Shown: positions 14,588-22,797 of the stretch, in pieces
How positions within the stretch are numbered: position 1 is the stretch's first letter
Layout: each line of letters begins with the position of its first letter
Source: DYEC01 sp034434695
GTDB taxonomy: Bacteria; Chloroflexota; Anaerolineae; Anaerolineales; Anaerolineaceae
Assembly: GCA_034434695.1 (NCBI GenBank)
Contig: DAOTYY010000070.1
Coordinates: 1 to 28,512 of the forward strand
Reading direction: 5' to 3'
Length of the DNA stretch: 28,512 nt
Translations under genes and position numbers: made by a program
Notes under the pieces: generated by a model
The model's database searches: none
Seen by the model: the letters and a program-made list of their open reading frames with translations, nothing else
What the model was told of the DNA's origin: nothing

Positions 14588-15511
14588 ATGGCAAGTGAGA
14601 CCGCACTTCCCCGTCCGTTCTTGAAATGGGCTGGCGGCAAGACCCAACTGGCAGACGAGCTTTTGGCGCGCATGCCGCTTAACTTTAACGCTTACCATGA
14701 GCCGTTTGTAGGAAGCGGTGCGCTTTTCTTCCGCTTATATCGAGAACGAAGAATCAAACTCGCCGTCCTTTCTGACATCAATGCCGAATTAATAGATACG
14801 TATGTAGCAGTTCGTGATGCTGTTGAAGAGGTGATCCAACTTCTTTCTGAATTTCCCCATAGTGAAAAGTTTTACTATGAAATACGCGAAAAAGACCCCT
14901 GGTCAATGAACATTCCTGAACGAGCAGCTCGCATGATTTACTTGAACAAAACCGGCTACAATGGCTTATATCGAGTCAACCGGCAGGGCAGGTTCAATGT
15001 TCCATTTGGACGATATAAATCGCCAAGATATTTGGACAAGGACAATCTGCTGGCTGTTTCCCGTGCGCTGGAAAACGTTGATATTTTGTGTACGTCATTT
15101 GAGACGGTCATTGAGAGAGTTAAACCAGGTGACTGGGTATATTTTGATCCCCCTTATGTCCCCCTTTCACAAACATCTAATTTTACCTCCTATTACGCCG
15201 ACGGCTTTGGGCTGCAAGATCAGAAACGATTGCGGGATGTTTGTGTTGAGCTGAGCCGAAGAAATGTCTATGTTACCCTTTCTAATTCCGATACCGCCTT
15301 TATCCGTTCGTTATACCATCTGCCGCACTTTGCGATTGACGAAGTTCTCGCAAATCGAGCCATCAACTGTAACGGGGCTAGACGAGGAAAAATCACTGAA
15401 CTCGTGATTACCAATTACCCTATCGAGCGAGCAGTACAATTGCGTATGCTTGAGCAGCGGCAGTCCTATCTTGTGTTTCCAGAAAACCGCCCAACACACC
15501 AATCTGTTTAA
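14588..15511 (+). CDS. Dam/DpnM-type DNA adenine N6-methyltransferase
   Basis: This is a 307-residue class alpha methyltransferase. The start MASETALPRP leads into FLKWAGGKTQL, the SAM-binding EPFVGSGALFF motif, a target-recognition middle region (about 75-180) and the catalytic VYFDPPY. The C-terminal segment ANRAINCNGARRGKITELVITNY is typical of Dam and DpnM, which methylate adenine in GATC; target identity here is only inferred. The ATG at 14588 lies two bases after the nuclease stop, so translation is probably coupled. It would protect host DNA from the adjacent nuclease. Confidence 0.92.
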   Translation: MASETALPRPFLKWAGGKTQLADELLARMPLNFNAYHEPFVGSGALFFRLYRERRIKLAVLSDINAELIDTYVAVRDAVEEVIQLLSEFPHSEKFYYEIREKDPWSMNIPERAARMIYLNKTGYNGLYRVNRQGRFNVPFGRYKSPRYLDKDNLLAVSRALENVDILCTSFETVIERVKPGDWVYFDPPYVPLSQTSNFTSYYADGFGLQDQKRLRDVCVELSRRNVYVTLSNSDTAFIRSLYHLPHFAIDEVLANRAINCNGARRGKITELVITNYPIERAVQLRMLEQRQSYLVFPENRPTHQSV

Positions 15512-15523
15512 GCAATCGGCTTA

Positions 15524-15540
15524 CCGCCCATGGTTGGCGG
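15524..15540. terminator. Hairpin between convergent genes
   Basis: CCGCC (15524-15528) and GGCGG (15536-15540) enclose a 7-base loop, 12 bases after the methyltransferase stop and 57 bases beyond the stop of the opposing DUF35 gene. It could be a bidirectional terminator, but no T-run follows on either strand. Confidence 0.4.
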
Positions 15541-15597
15541 CGAAGGATAAACAGGCGGTATCGAGCAAAGCAGCGATGTCAAGCTGCCGGGGCAAAG

Positions 15598-16005
15598 CTA
15601 CTGCTCTCGGGCAAGCACCGGTCGGAACTTGTATCCGTAAATGATCATCCCGCGTTTGCTGCCGTCTTCGCGGATTTTGCGCGTCACCATCTCTACCGCC
15701 ATGCCGATTTCCGGCGGCTGCTCGCCCAGATCGGTGAGCTGAGCGGTGACCATCGGTCCTTCTTCCAGTTTGACCAGCGCGATGGTGTACGGCGTGGCTT
15801 CCTCATAGCCGACCGGTCCGTCCATCATCGTCGTGAACGAGTAAACCTCGCCGCGCCCGCTGAAGACATACGGTTCTTTAGCTTCCCCGCCGCACTCCGG
15901 GCAGACATCGCGCGGCGGGAAGATTTTAACGTTACAGTGCGGGCAGACCTCGCCCACCAGTCCATAACGCTGTTTTTTCAACCGCCAATGACGTGGAATT
16001 TCCAT
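15598..16005 (-). CDS. DUF35 zinc-ribbon/OB-fold protein of the mevalonate operon
   Basis: This is a 135-residue protein with an N-terminal helix, a zinc ribbon (C21, C24, C35, C38) and an OB-fold (about 45-130) with GRGEVYSFTTM. In methanogens the homologous DUF35 protein bridges acetoacetyl-CoA thiolase and HMG-CoA synthase in one complex, and its OB-fold contributes to a shared CoA site. The zinc ligands are all intact here. It is the last gene of the operon, 44 bases after the thiolase homologue, with GGAGT seven bases before its ATG. Confidence 0.9.
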   Translation of the reverse strand: MEIPRHWRLKKQRYGLVGEVCPHCNVKIFPPRDVCPECGGEAKEPYVFSGRGEVYSFTTMMDGPVGYEEATPYTIALVKLEEGPMVTAQLTDLGEQPPEIGMAVEMVTRKIREDGSKRGMIIYGYKFRPVLAREQ

Positions 16006-16049
16006 GATGGCATACTCCTTTCCATTTCAAGCATCTTGCTCCATTGGTT

Positions 16050-17207
16050 TCAAAGCGCTTCCAGCACATGCGTAATCGCCGTCGAAGCCGGACCGCCCAG
16101 CGTCTGCACCAGCGCCCGCCGCGCCTGAGCTGCCTGATTGGCGCCCGCTTCGCCGCGCAGCTGCAAGGCTGCCTCAACGATCTGATACACGCCGCTTGCC
16201 GCCAGCGGGTTGCCGCGTCCCTTGAAGCCGCCCATCGTCAGGATGGGCAGTTTACCGTTCAAGCTGAGCGCGCCCTCTTGGGCCAGCTTCCAGCCTTCGC
16301 CGCGTTTGGCAAACCCCGCTGCCTCCAGCGAAAGCGCCGCATATACCGAAAACGCATCGGCCAGCTCAAACAAATCCACATCCTGCGGCAGGATGCCCGC
16401 TTTACGACAGGCGCGCTCGACCGAATAGGCTGCCGCTTGAAAAGCCAGCGGGTCGCTGCGGTCGTGCAGCGCCAGCGTATCAATCACCGAGCTGGAGCCG
16501 CTGACGCGCACCAGTTTGTGACGGACTGTTTTCTCCGCCAGCTCCGCACGGGTCAGCACAACCGCCGCTGCACCGTCGGCATAGGGGGCGACGTCGTAGA
16601 GATTCAGCGGACTGGCGACCATAGCGGCTTTTTCATACGCTCCGGCGGAAATCGCCCGCCGGTACATGGCGTTGGGATTGTGAACGGCGTTGGCATGTGC
16701 CAGCACAGCAAACTCACCAAACGCCTGCCGCGGCGGACGATATTCGTATAGATACCGCTGCATCAGCAGTCCGGCGGCGGCTTTGGAGTTCATCCCCGGT
16801 ACACACTCAAAATCGTAATCTGCGCCCAGCGATATGGCGCTTTCTAAATCTGCGCCGATGACATCGGTCACCTTTTCCACGCCGACCACCAGCGCCACAT
16901 CCACAAAACCGGAAGCCACCGCCAGATAACCCAGCCGGAAAGCCGCCGCCCCGGATGCGCCTGCTGCCTCCGCCGTAATGCCCTCGATGCCGGTCAGCCC
17001 GACATGATCCGCCAGTTGAGCGGGCAGGTTCGCCTGATGCGAGACCACCGAAGCCAGAAAATTGCCCACATACATCGCCTGCGGTTTCAAGCCGCCGGCG
17101 TCGCCCAATGCTGCCAGAATGGCGCGCGAGGAAAGCGTATGCAAAGGCATTTCCCAATGTTCGCCGACCGGTATCTGCCCGATGCCTGCAATGACCACTT
17201 CACTCAT
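16050..17207 (-). CDS. SCP2/archaeal-type thiolase homologue lacking the catalytic residues
   Basis: This is a 385-residue thiolase-fold protein that aligns along its whole length with archaeal acetoacetyl-CoA thiolases of the HMG-CoA synthase complex: AGIGQIPVGEHWEM, VGNFLASVVSHQ, FGEFAVLAHANA, TLALHDRSDPL, GVYQIVEAALQLRGEAG. The nucleophile site, normally EAACASG, reads EAAGASG (Gly83, codon GGC). The ELHDAF histidine is Ala283 (ELADAF). The RGHP histidine is Asn333 (RGNP). The only two cysteines, C135 and C267, lie elsewhere. Normal thiolysis or Claisen condensation is therefore unlikely. The frame is intact, which argues against decay. It starts 11 bases after the synthase gene and could be a scaffold subunit or a new activity. 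Confidence 0.9.
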   Translation of the reverse strand: MSEVVIAGIGQIPVGEHWEMPLHTLSSRAILAALGDAGGLKPQAMYVGNFLASVVSHQANLPAQLADHVGLTGIEGITAEAAGASGAAAFRLGYLAVASGFVDVALVVGVEKVTDVIGADLESAISLGADYDFECVPGMNSKAAAGLLMQRYLYEYRPPRQAFGEFAVLAHANAVHNPNAMYRRAISAGAYEKAAMVASPLNLYDVAPYADGAAAVVLTRAELAEKTVRHKLVRVSGSSSVIDTLALHDRSDPLAFQAAAYSVERACRKAGILPQDVDLFELADAFSVYAALSLEAAGFAKRGEGWKLAQEGALSLNGKLPILTMGGFKGRGNPLAASGVYQIVEAALQLRGEAGANQAAQARRALVQTLGGPASTAITHVLEAL

Positions 17208-17218
17208 ACGCCCCTCGC

Positions 17219-18295
17219 CTAATCTGCCAGCTTGCCGCGCAGACGCACGTACATGCCGTAATCAATCGGGGTGCGGCGGGCGATGTAATCCGCCGTTCGG
17301 GGTGCTTTGCCGCGCCGCGCTTCAATGGCTTCGCTGACGCGGATCGAGAACGCATCCGAGCCCGCGCCGGAGCCGAAAGATGCCACCAGAATCCGCTCGC
17401 CGGGTTTGGCGACGTCCAGCACTGCCGATAAGCCGATCAGCGCCGCGCCGGCATAGGTGTTGCCGATCAGCGGCGAAAGCAAACCGGGCGTCACCTGCTC
17501 GGCGGTGAAGCCGAGGTTTTCCCCCACCTTTTGCGGGAACTTTGCGTTTGGCTGATGAAATACCGCATATTGATAGTCCGCTGCGCTGACGCCCAGCTCT
17601 TTCATCAATTGACTGGCGGCAGATTCGATATGGTGGAAGTAAGCCGGTTCGCCGGTGAAACGCTGTCCATGTTCGGGGTATTTCTGCATCGGGCGGCGCC
17701 AGAAGTCCGGCGTATCGGTCACGTAAGAGAAAGCCGCCTCGATGACCGCCAGCGCCTCTTCTGCCGGTCCGAGGAGAAAAGCCGCGCCGCCGCAGCTAGC
17801 CGTGTATTCGAGCTGATCGCCCGGACGCCCCTGCGCCGTATCCATGCCGATTGCCAGCGCATAGCGCCCCATGCCCGAACCGACCAGCCCCATCGCCGCC
17901 ACCAGCGCCTCCGTGCCGGCTTTGCAGGCGAATTGCCAATCGCCCGTCGAGACCGCCGGGGTTGCCCCAAGCGCTTCGGCAACCACCGTGCCGCTCGGCT
18001 TGACCGCGTAGGGATGCGATTCTGAGCCGATCCATACGGCGCACAGTAGCGATGCCTCAATGCCCGCCCGCGCCAGCGCGTTGCGCGCCGCCTCGATGGA
18101 CATGGTAATCACGTCTTCGTCCAGCCCGGCAACCGCCTTTTCTTTGACCGGCGTGCCGCCCTCCCCGCCGTGCCAGATGCGCGCCACTTCGCTGGCGGGC
18201 AATCGGTAGCGCGGCACATACGCCCCGTAACCGATGATGCCCACCGGACGGTCGGGTTTCAGTAACAACGATTGTTCCGTAGGATTTGCCTGCAT
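17219..18295 (-). CDS. Hydroxymethylglutaryl-CoA synthase, archaeal type
   Basis: This is a 358-residue cytoplasmic enzyme that condenses acetyl-CoA with acetoacetyl-CoA to HMG-CoA, the second step of the mevalonate pathway. The catalytic triad is intact: E92 in GSESHPYAVKP, nucleophile C124 in QFACKAGT, H247 in VFHQPNAKFP. Other archaeal-type signatures are YTTDTPDFWR-like YVTDTPDFWRRP, RFTGEPAYFHH and FGSGAGSDAF. It starts four bases after the reductase stop, with AGGAGA ten bases before the ATG. Its neighbours match the archaeal thiolase/synthase/DUF35 cluster. Why an archaeal-type form is used in a bacterium probably reflects ancient transfer. Confidence 0.95.
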   Translation of the reverse strand: MQANPTEQSLLLKPDRPVGIIGYGAYVPRYRLPASEVARIWHGGEGGTPVKEKAVAGLDEDVITMSIEAARNALARAGIEASLLCAVWIGSESHPYAVKPSGTVVAEALGATPAVSTGDWQFACKAGTEALVAAMGLVGSGMGRYALAIGMDTAQGRPGDQLEYTASCGGAAFLLGPAEEALAVIEAAFSYVTDTPDFWRRPMQKYPEHGQRFTGEPAYFHHIESAASQLMKELGVSAADYQYAVFHQPNAKFPQKVGENLGFTAEQVTPGLLSPLIGNTYAGAALIGLSAVLDVAKPGERILVASFGSGAGSDAFSIRVSEAIEARRGKAPRTADYIARRTPIDYGMYVRLRGKLAD

Positions 18296-18299
18296 ACGT

Positions 18300-19598
18300 T
18301 CAAGTCTCCTGAGCAGATTTCCATTCTTTCAAGATTTCTTCGGCTCGTTCCAGCCGGATGTTGCTTTCGTCAATCAATTGCTGCGCCAGCCGTTCGATTT
18401 GCTCCCCCTGCGCGCCGACTGCAATGGCAACCTGCCGGGCGTGCAGCGCCATGTGTCCGCGCTGGATGCCTTCGGTTGCCAGCGCCCGCAGCGCGGCCAG
18501 GTTCTGCGCCAGCCCGACCGAGACGATGATCTCCGCCAGCTCGCGCGCGCTCTGCACGCCAAGCAGTTTAAGCGCCACGCGCGCCGCCGGGTGGACACGC
18601 GTCGCCCCGCCGATGATGCCCACTGCCAGCGGCATCTCCAGCGTTCCAACCAGATTGCCCTGCCGGTCTTTGCCCCAGCGGCTCAGGCTGGTGTAGCGCC
18701 CGCTGCGGGCGGCGTAAGCGTGCGCACCCGCCTCGACGGCCCGCCAATCGTTGCCGGTGGCAATCACCACCGCATCCACGCCGTTCATGATGCCCTTGTT
18801 GTGTGTGGCGGCGCGGTACGGGTCGGCGGCGGCAAATGCCCAAGCGGCAATGATGCCATCGCGCACCGTTTCAGCGCGGAAGTTTTCAAACGTCAGCTCA
18901 CCCAGCGGGATGGTACAGCGCGCCCGCGCCAGCCGCCGGTCGGCGAGGTTGGAAAGGATGCGCAGCAATACCCGCCCGCCGCTGATTTTCTCCACCATCG
19001 GAGCGATGCGTTCCATGGCAGTATTCACCGCGTTGGCGCCCATCGCATCGCGCACATCATAGACCACGTTCAGGACGAGAAACTGCCCGATGGGCGGCTG
19101 TTCCAGCACCTGCACTTCCAGGCTGCGCGCCCCGCCGCCCAGTTGTTCCAGCGTACAGTCGCATTTGGTCGCGGCATCCAGAATTTCATCGCGGTATTCC
19201 AGCAGTTTCAGCCGCGCAGTCGCTGGGTCGTCCACATCCAGAATTTGAATTTGTCCGATCATCTCCGGCGGGTCGGCGTGAGCGGTGAATCCGCCGCCAG
19301 CGCGCGCCAGCCGCGCCATAAAGGACGCTCCGGCAATCACCGACGGCTCTTCAATCACCATCGGCACCGCCACCTCGCGCCCATTGATGAGAAAATGCTG
19401 CGCAATGCCCAGCGGCAGACCGTAGATGCCGACCGCGTTTTCGATCATGTGATCTGCCTGCGCCGGCGAAAGTCCCATGGCGCCGCTGAGCATATCGGCT
19501 TCTTGGCGCGTCAGGTTCGCCTGACGCATCAACACCTCCAGCCGTTCCGCCATGCTTAACTCGTAAAACTTCGTGGGTTTCTCTTCTCGCCTTTGCAT
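18300..19598 (-). CDS. Hydroxymethylglutaryl-CoA reductase, class II
   Basis: This is a 432-residue enzyme that reduces HMG-CoA to mevalonate with NAD(P)H. The class II signatures are ENAVGIYGLPLGIAQHF and E84 in VIEEPSVIAGAS, DAMGANAVNT, K268 in THNKGIMNG, D284 in ATGNDWRA, and H382 in RGHMALHAR, which match E83, K267, D283 and H381 of the Pseudomonas mevalonii enzyme shifted by one. Class II enzymes can be degradative in some bacteria, but here the gene leads an operon with the synthase, so biosynthesis is more likely. The start MQRREEKPTKFYELS is typical; GGGAG lies 12 bases upstream, which is a long spacing. No clear promoter was identified. Confidence 0.95.
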   Translation of the reverse strand: MQRREEKPTKFYELSMAERLEVLMRQANLTRQEADMLSGAMGLSPAQADHMIENAVGIYGLPLGIAQHFLINGREVAVPMVIEEPSVIAGASFMARLARAGGGFTAHADPPEMIGQIQILDVDDPATARLKLLEYRDEILDAATKCDCTLEQLGGGARSLEVQVLEQPPIGQFLVLNVVYDVRDAMGANAVNTAMERIAPMVEKISGGRVLLRILSNLADRRLARARCTIPLGELTFENFRAETVRDGIIAAWAFAAADPYRAATHNKGIMNGVDAVVIATGNDWRAVEAGAHAYAARSGRYTSLSRWGKDRQGNLVGTLEMPLAVGIIGGATRVHPAARVALKLLGVQSARELAEIIVSVGLAQNLAALRALATEGIQRGHMALHARQVAIAVGAQGEQIERLAQQLIDESNIRLERAEEILKEWKSAQET

Positions 19599-19721
19599 AC
19601 CGTCAACATGCTCCCATCAGGCAAAATCACCTGCCTAATGATAAACACAACGCACTTGCAAAAGCTATCAGAAATGGAAAAGTGTATAAGGTTTGTATAA
19701 ATATCTGCGGCTTGGTCTGGG

Positions 19722-20744
19722 TTATCCCTTATTCCCCCAGCCGGCTTCGTTGATTTCCAGCCGCGCCAGCAGCGGCTGCCACCACCAGACATTCTGGCGA
19801 TACCATGCCAGCGTGTCACGCAAGCCTGCGTGAAATTCGATTTGCGGCTGCCAGCCCAGCTCGTTGCGGATTTTGCCGGCATCCAGCAGATAGCGGCGGT
19901 CGTGACCGGGACGGTCTTCCACATAGGTTTTATACGAGGCATCCAGCCCAAAGAACTCCAGCAGCAGATCGGCGATGGTCTCGATATCGGCTTCAAAATC
20001 GCTGCCGATGTTGTAGGTTTCGCCGGGCTTGCCGTGATGCAGGATGAGGTCAATTGCCCGGCAATGGTCGAGCACATGCAGCCACTCGCGGCGGTTGCGG
20101 CTGCTGCGGTAGAGCGGGATAGGCTGGCGCTGGAGCAGGCGGGTGGCGAAATGGGGGATCAGCTTTTCGGGAAATTGATAGGGTCCGTAATTGTTGGCGC
20201 AATTGGAAATGGTGACCGCCAAGCCAAACGTGTGGTAGTAGGCGCGCGCCGCCATATCCGCCGCCGCTTTGGAGGCGTTATAAGGCGTGCGCGGGCGGTA
20301 GGGCGAGTCTTCCCTAAAGTGCTCATCCGAATCCAGCGGCAGGTCGCCATAGACCTCGCAGGTGGAGATATGATGAAAGCGCGGCACGCCGGCATCCAGC
20401 GCAGCTTGCAGCAGCTGCTGGGTGCCCAGCACGTTGGTCTGAAAAAAGATTTCCGGATGCAGCAGCGCCCGGCTGTTATGCGACTCGGCGGCAAAATTGA
20501 CCACCCACTGCGGGCGGTGTTGCTCAAAGAGGTGGCGGGTCAGGTGATAATTGGCGATGTCGCCGCGCACGAACAGGTAACGCTCGCCATACTGTTCGGG
20601 GACGCCCTTCAGATTCTCCAGATTGCCGGCGTAGGTGAGCAGGTCGTAATTGATCACGCGGTCGTCTGGATGCGTCTCCAGCCAGTAGCGGATGAAGTTA
20701 GAGCCGATGAAGCCAGCCCCGCCGGTGACAAAGATGGTCGCCAT
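19722..20744 (-). CDS. RmlB-like dTDP-glucose 4,6-dehydratase family protein
   Basis: This is a 340-residue extended short-chain dehydrogenase with the NAD motif GGAGFIGSNF, a YNASKAAAD (YxxxK) catalytic motif, NCANNYGPYQFPEKLIP and RREWLHVLDHCRAI. These place it with dTDP-glucose 4,6-dehydratases that make 4-keto-6-deoxy sugars. In RmlB the catalytic Thr-Asp-Glu lies in STDEVYG; here it reads STCEVYG, so the acid Asp is Cys. Also SHVDRS is SHNSRA. It may be a distinct subfamily or have an altered substrate. No other rml genes are present. The second ATG (20744) is six bases from GGAG, so it is preferred to the one at 20747. Confidence 0.85.
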   Translation of the reverse strand: MATIFVTGGAGFIGSNFIRYWLETHPDDRVINYDLLTYAGNLENLKGVPEQYGERYLFVRGDIANYHLTRHLFEQHRPQWVVNFAAESHNSRALLHPEIFFQTNVLGTQQLLQAALDAGVPRFHHISTCEVYGDLPLDSDEHFREDSPYRPRTPYNASKAAADMAARAYYHTFGLAVTISNCANNYGPYQFPEKLIPHFATRLLQRQPIPLYRSSRNRREWLHVLDHCRAIDLILHHGKPGETYNIGSDFEADIETIADLLLEFFGLDASYKTYVEDRPGHDRRYLLDAGKIRNELGWQPQIEFHAGLRDTLAWYRQNVWWWQPLLARLEINEAGWGNKG

Positions 20745-20811
20745 CATCCTCTCCCAATGTCAAAAGTTCCATTTCATTCATTTTACCGCAGCGGCGGCGT
20801 TCTTTCGAAGC

Positions 20812-20829
20812 AAGGTGCGGCGGCACCTT
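20812..20829. terminator. Hairpin after the CYTH-MscS operon
   Basis: AAGGTGC (20812-20818) and GCACCTT (20823-20829) are perfect 7-bp arms around a 4-base loop, eight bases beyond the stop of the alanine dehydrogenase-like gene on the minus strand. There is only a weak T-rich tail. Confidence 0.5.
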
Positions 20830-20836
20830 CAGCCGG

Positions 20837-21973
20837 TCACCCACGCGGATCATTTGCCTCCTGCCAGCGGGAGAGCAGTGCCCGCGCCACAGCGCGCTGA
20901 TAAAAATCGCCTTCGGGGGTCATTTTCTCCAGCCCATGCCGCAGGATGCTGGCGAAAATCGGCCCCAACTGCATCCCATAGACCTCCATACATTCTTTGG
21001 GATGGATGCCGGGCCAGGAATAGCACGAAACCGCATGGCGGCGGTTGTGCGTATCTACCCATTTGGGCAGCGCCTCAAAAGCCGGATCATCCGGCGCAAA
21101 CACATACTGGTCGAGATTGCCGTGCGGCACTCCCTCAATGCCTTTGGTCGAGCGGATGCCGTTCTCATCGGCATCGTAGGGGTCCACCGAAAGGTCGAGC
21201 AGCACCGCGTGCGGGCGCATCAGTCCGATCCATTCATTCGGAATAATCGGACGGGTGACATCCGGGCGCTGGGTGGCATCCACCAGAATATCGGTGTACT
21301 TCAAAATCTGAGTGATGATTTCGGTGTGATTGGTCAGGTCGTATTCCACCACCGTCACCTGAACGCCGGTTACGCCTTTGGATGCCAGATACTTCCAGTA
21401 GGCCACATTGCCGTAGCGTACCGCCGCCTGGATGGCATACCCGCCTACCGCGCCGGCGCCCAGCACGGTCACTTTGATCGGATAGCGGTGCGGGTCTTCG
21501 ATGCCGGGCTGGGGGTAAATCTGCCGCAGGACATTGAACGCCGCCTCAACACCGTTCCAGCCCACCGCACGCAGGTTTTCCACCAGCCGCTTGCCGAAAT
21601 CATCCTTGATCGAATCCAGCGAAATCGCCTCGATGCCCAGCGAGCGCAGGAAGGCAACCCGTTTTGGACGGGTAGGATAATGCAGCATAGAGATCAGACA
21701 ACTGCCCGGGCGCATCTTCTGCACCTTCTCGTCTCCCGGGTAGCGCAGCACCAGCACCATCTGCTGTTGATAAGCCTCTTCCAGGCTGGCAAAGCGTGCC
21801 GTCGGCGCCGCCCGCAGGTAATCTGCTTCGCTCAGCCCCATGCCGGAGCCGTAGCCGTGTTCCAGCACCACCTCCGCGCCCAGGTTGACCAGCTCGGCGA
21901 CGAAATCGGGCAAAAAGTCGCGCCGTTCGCCCGCTTCGGCGTGAATACGCGGCAAACCAATGCTTATCTTCAT
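20837..21973 (-). CDS. Alanine dehydrogenase/transhydrogenase-like dehydrogenase
   Basis: This is a 378-residue protein. The N-terminal half (about 1-140) has the AlaDH/PNT and saccharopine dehydrogenase layout, with ISIGLPRIHAEAGERRDFLPD and EVVLEHGYGSGMGLSEADY. A Rossmann domain follows with VTVLGAGAVGGYAIQAA (about 165-181) and DILVDATQRPD. It probably oxidises or reduces an amino or oxo acid with NAD(P). The C-terminal part, with SWPGIHPKECMEVYGMQ, is unlike classical Ald, so the substrate is open. Its ATG overlaps the stop of the MscS gene as ATGA, which indicates translational coupling. GGGAG lies nine bases upstream. Confidence 0.75.
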   Translation of the reverse strand: MKISIGLPRIHAEAGERRDFLPDFVAELVNLGAEVVLEHGYGSGMGLSEADYLRAAPTARFASLEEAYQQQMVLVLRYPGDEKVQKMRPGSCLISMLHYPTRPKRVAFLRSLGIEAISLDSIKDDFGKRLVENLRAVGWNGVEAAFNVLRQIYPQPGIEDPHRYPIKVTVLGAGAVGGYAIQAAVRYGNVAYWKYLASKGVTGVQVTVVEYDLTNHTEIITQILKYTDILVDATQRPDVTRPIIPNEWIGLMRPHAVLLDLSVDPYDADENGIRSTKGIEGVPHGNLDQYVFAPDDPAFEALPKWVDTHNRRHAVSCYSWPGIHPKECMEVYGMQLGPIFASILRHGLEKMTPEGDFYQRAVARALLSRWQEANDPRG

Positions 21974-22797
21974 TTGTACCCGCTCCCTGTGCAGCCAGGT
22001 TGAAACGGCAGTTCCACGCGTAGATTTGCCGCTTTCAACGCTTCCACGGCATAGCGGCGCAGCGCGGCGGCGACCTGCCATTGTTTTCCCGCTCGGGTTT
22101 TCGCCATCAGACACAGGCGCACTGCCCAATCGCTCAAGCCAAACCAGCCGTTGACTTGCGGCGCTTCCAGCAGATGCTCTGCCACCTCGCCATCCGCCTG
22201 CAGGCGCTGCATGGCTTCTTCCAGCACCGAAACCGCCCGCTGGATGTCACTGTCGAACGGCAGGTTGAGATACACCACCGCCCGCGCCCAGTTATTGGTC
22301 AGGTTGGCAAAGGTGCGGATGTCGCCGTTGGGGATGACGTTCAGCCGCCCCTCAAAATCGCGCACATAGGTTGCGCGCAGGGTCAGGCGCTCCACCACGC
22401 CGGTCATATTCCCTACGGTGATGGTGTCGCCAATGTTGAATTGCCCCTCGATCAGCAAAATCAGCCCGCCGAAGAAATCTTTGAGCAGGATTTGCGCCCC
22501 CAGCGTGAGCGCCAACCCTGCCAGCCCGGCGCCGGTCAACAGCGGCAGGATGTTGACCCCCAGCGTGTGCAGGATCATCAGCACCGCTGCCGCCAAGAGC
22601 AGAACGAACAGGACGCTGCGGCTGGCATAGACCAGCGTCTTCAGCCGCCCCAGCCGCGCCGGGTCGGCGATGTCCCGCTCCAGCCGCCGCATTGCCCGCC
22701 GCGCTGCCTGCCGCAGCAGCCAGAATGCCCCCATCAACAAGAGGACAATCAGCGCCAGTTGAACGAGCGCATCCACCAGCAGATGACCAGCGATCAT
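21970..22797 (-). CDS. MscS-family mechanosensitive ion channel
   Basis: This is a 275-residue inner-membrane channel that opens under membrane tension to release solutes during hypo-osmotic shock. Three helices are seen at about 5-30, 60-80 and 85-110, the last being the Gly/Ala-rich pore helix LLTGAGLAGLALTLGAQ. The family's beta domain follows with GGLILLIEGQFNIGDTITVG and GRLNVIPNGDIRTFANLTNNW, then an alpha-beta C-terminus. ATG at 22797 overlaps the CYTH stop by one base (TGATG); the TTG three bases earlier is less likely. The neighbours suggest coupling of a phosphate-metabolising CYTH protein with osmotic control, which is inference. Confidence 0.9.
   Translation of the reverse strand: MIAGHLLVDALVQLALIVLLLMGAFWLLRQAARRAMRRLERDIADPARLGRLKTLVYASRSVLFVLLLAAAVLMILHTLGVNILPLLTGAGLAGLALTLGAQILLKDFFGGLILLIEGQFNIGDTITVGNMTGVVERLTLRATYVRDFEGRLNVIPNGDIRTFANLTNNWARAVVYLNLPFDSDIQRAVSVLEEAMQRLQADGEVAEHLLEAPQVNGWFGLSDWAVRLCLMAKTRAGKQWQVAAALRRYAVEALKAANLRVELPFQPGCTGSGYK

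Noticed and set aside
18234..19559. Long plus-strand open frame of 441 codons antisense to HMG-CoA reductase
   Set aside because: It is rich in Arg, His and Gln with no domain motif and exactly shadows a strongly supported GC-rich gene on the other strand.
20936..22003. Long plus-strand open frame of 355 codons antisense to the alanine dehydrogenase-like gene
   Set aside because: It has low-complexity, His- and Arg-rich composition and mirrors the codons of a real gene; no ribosome-binding site.
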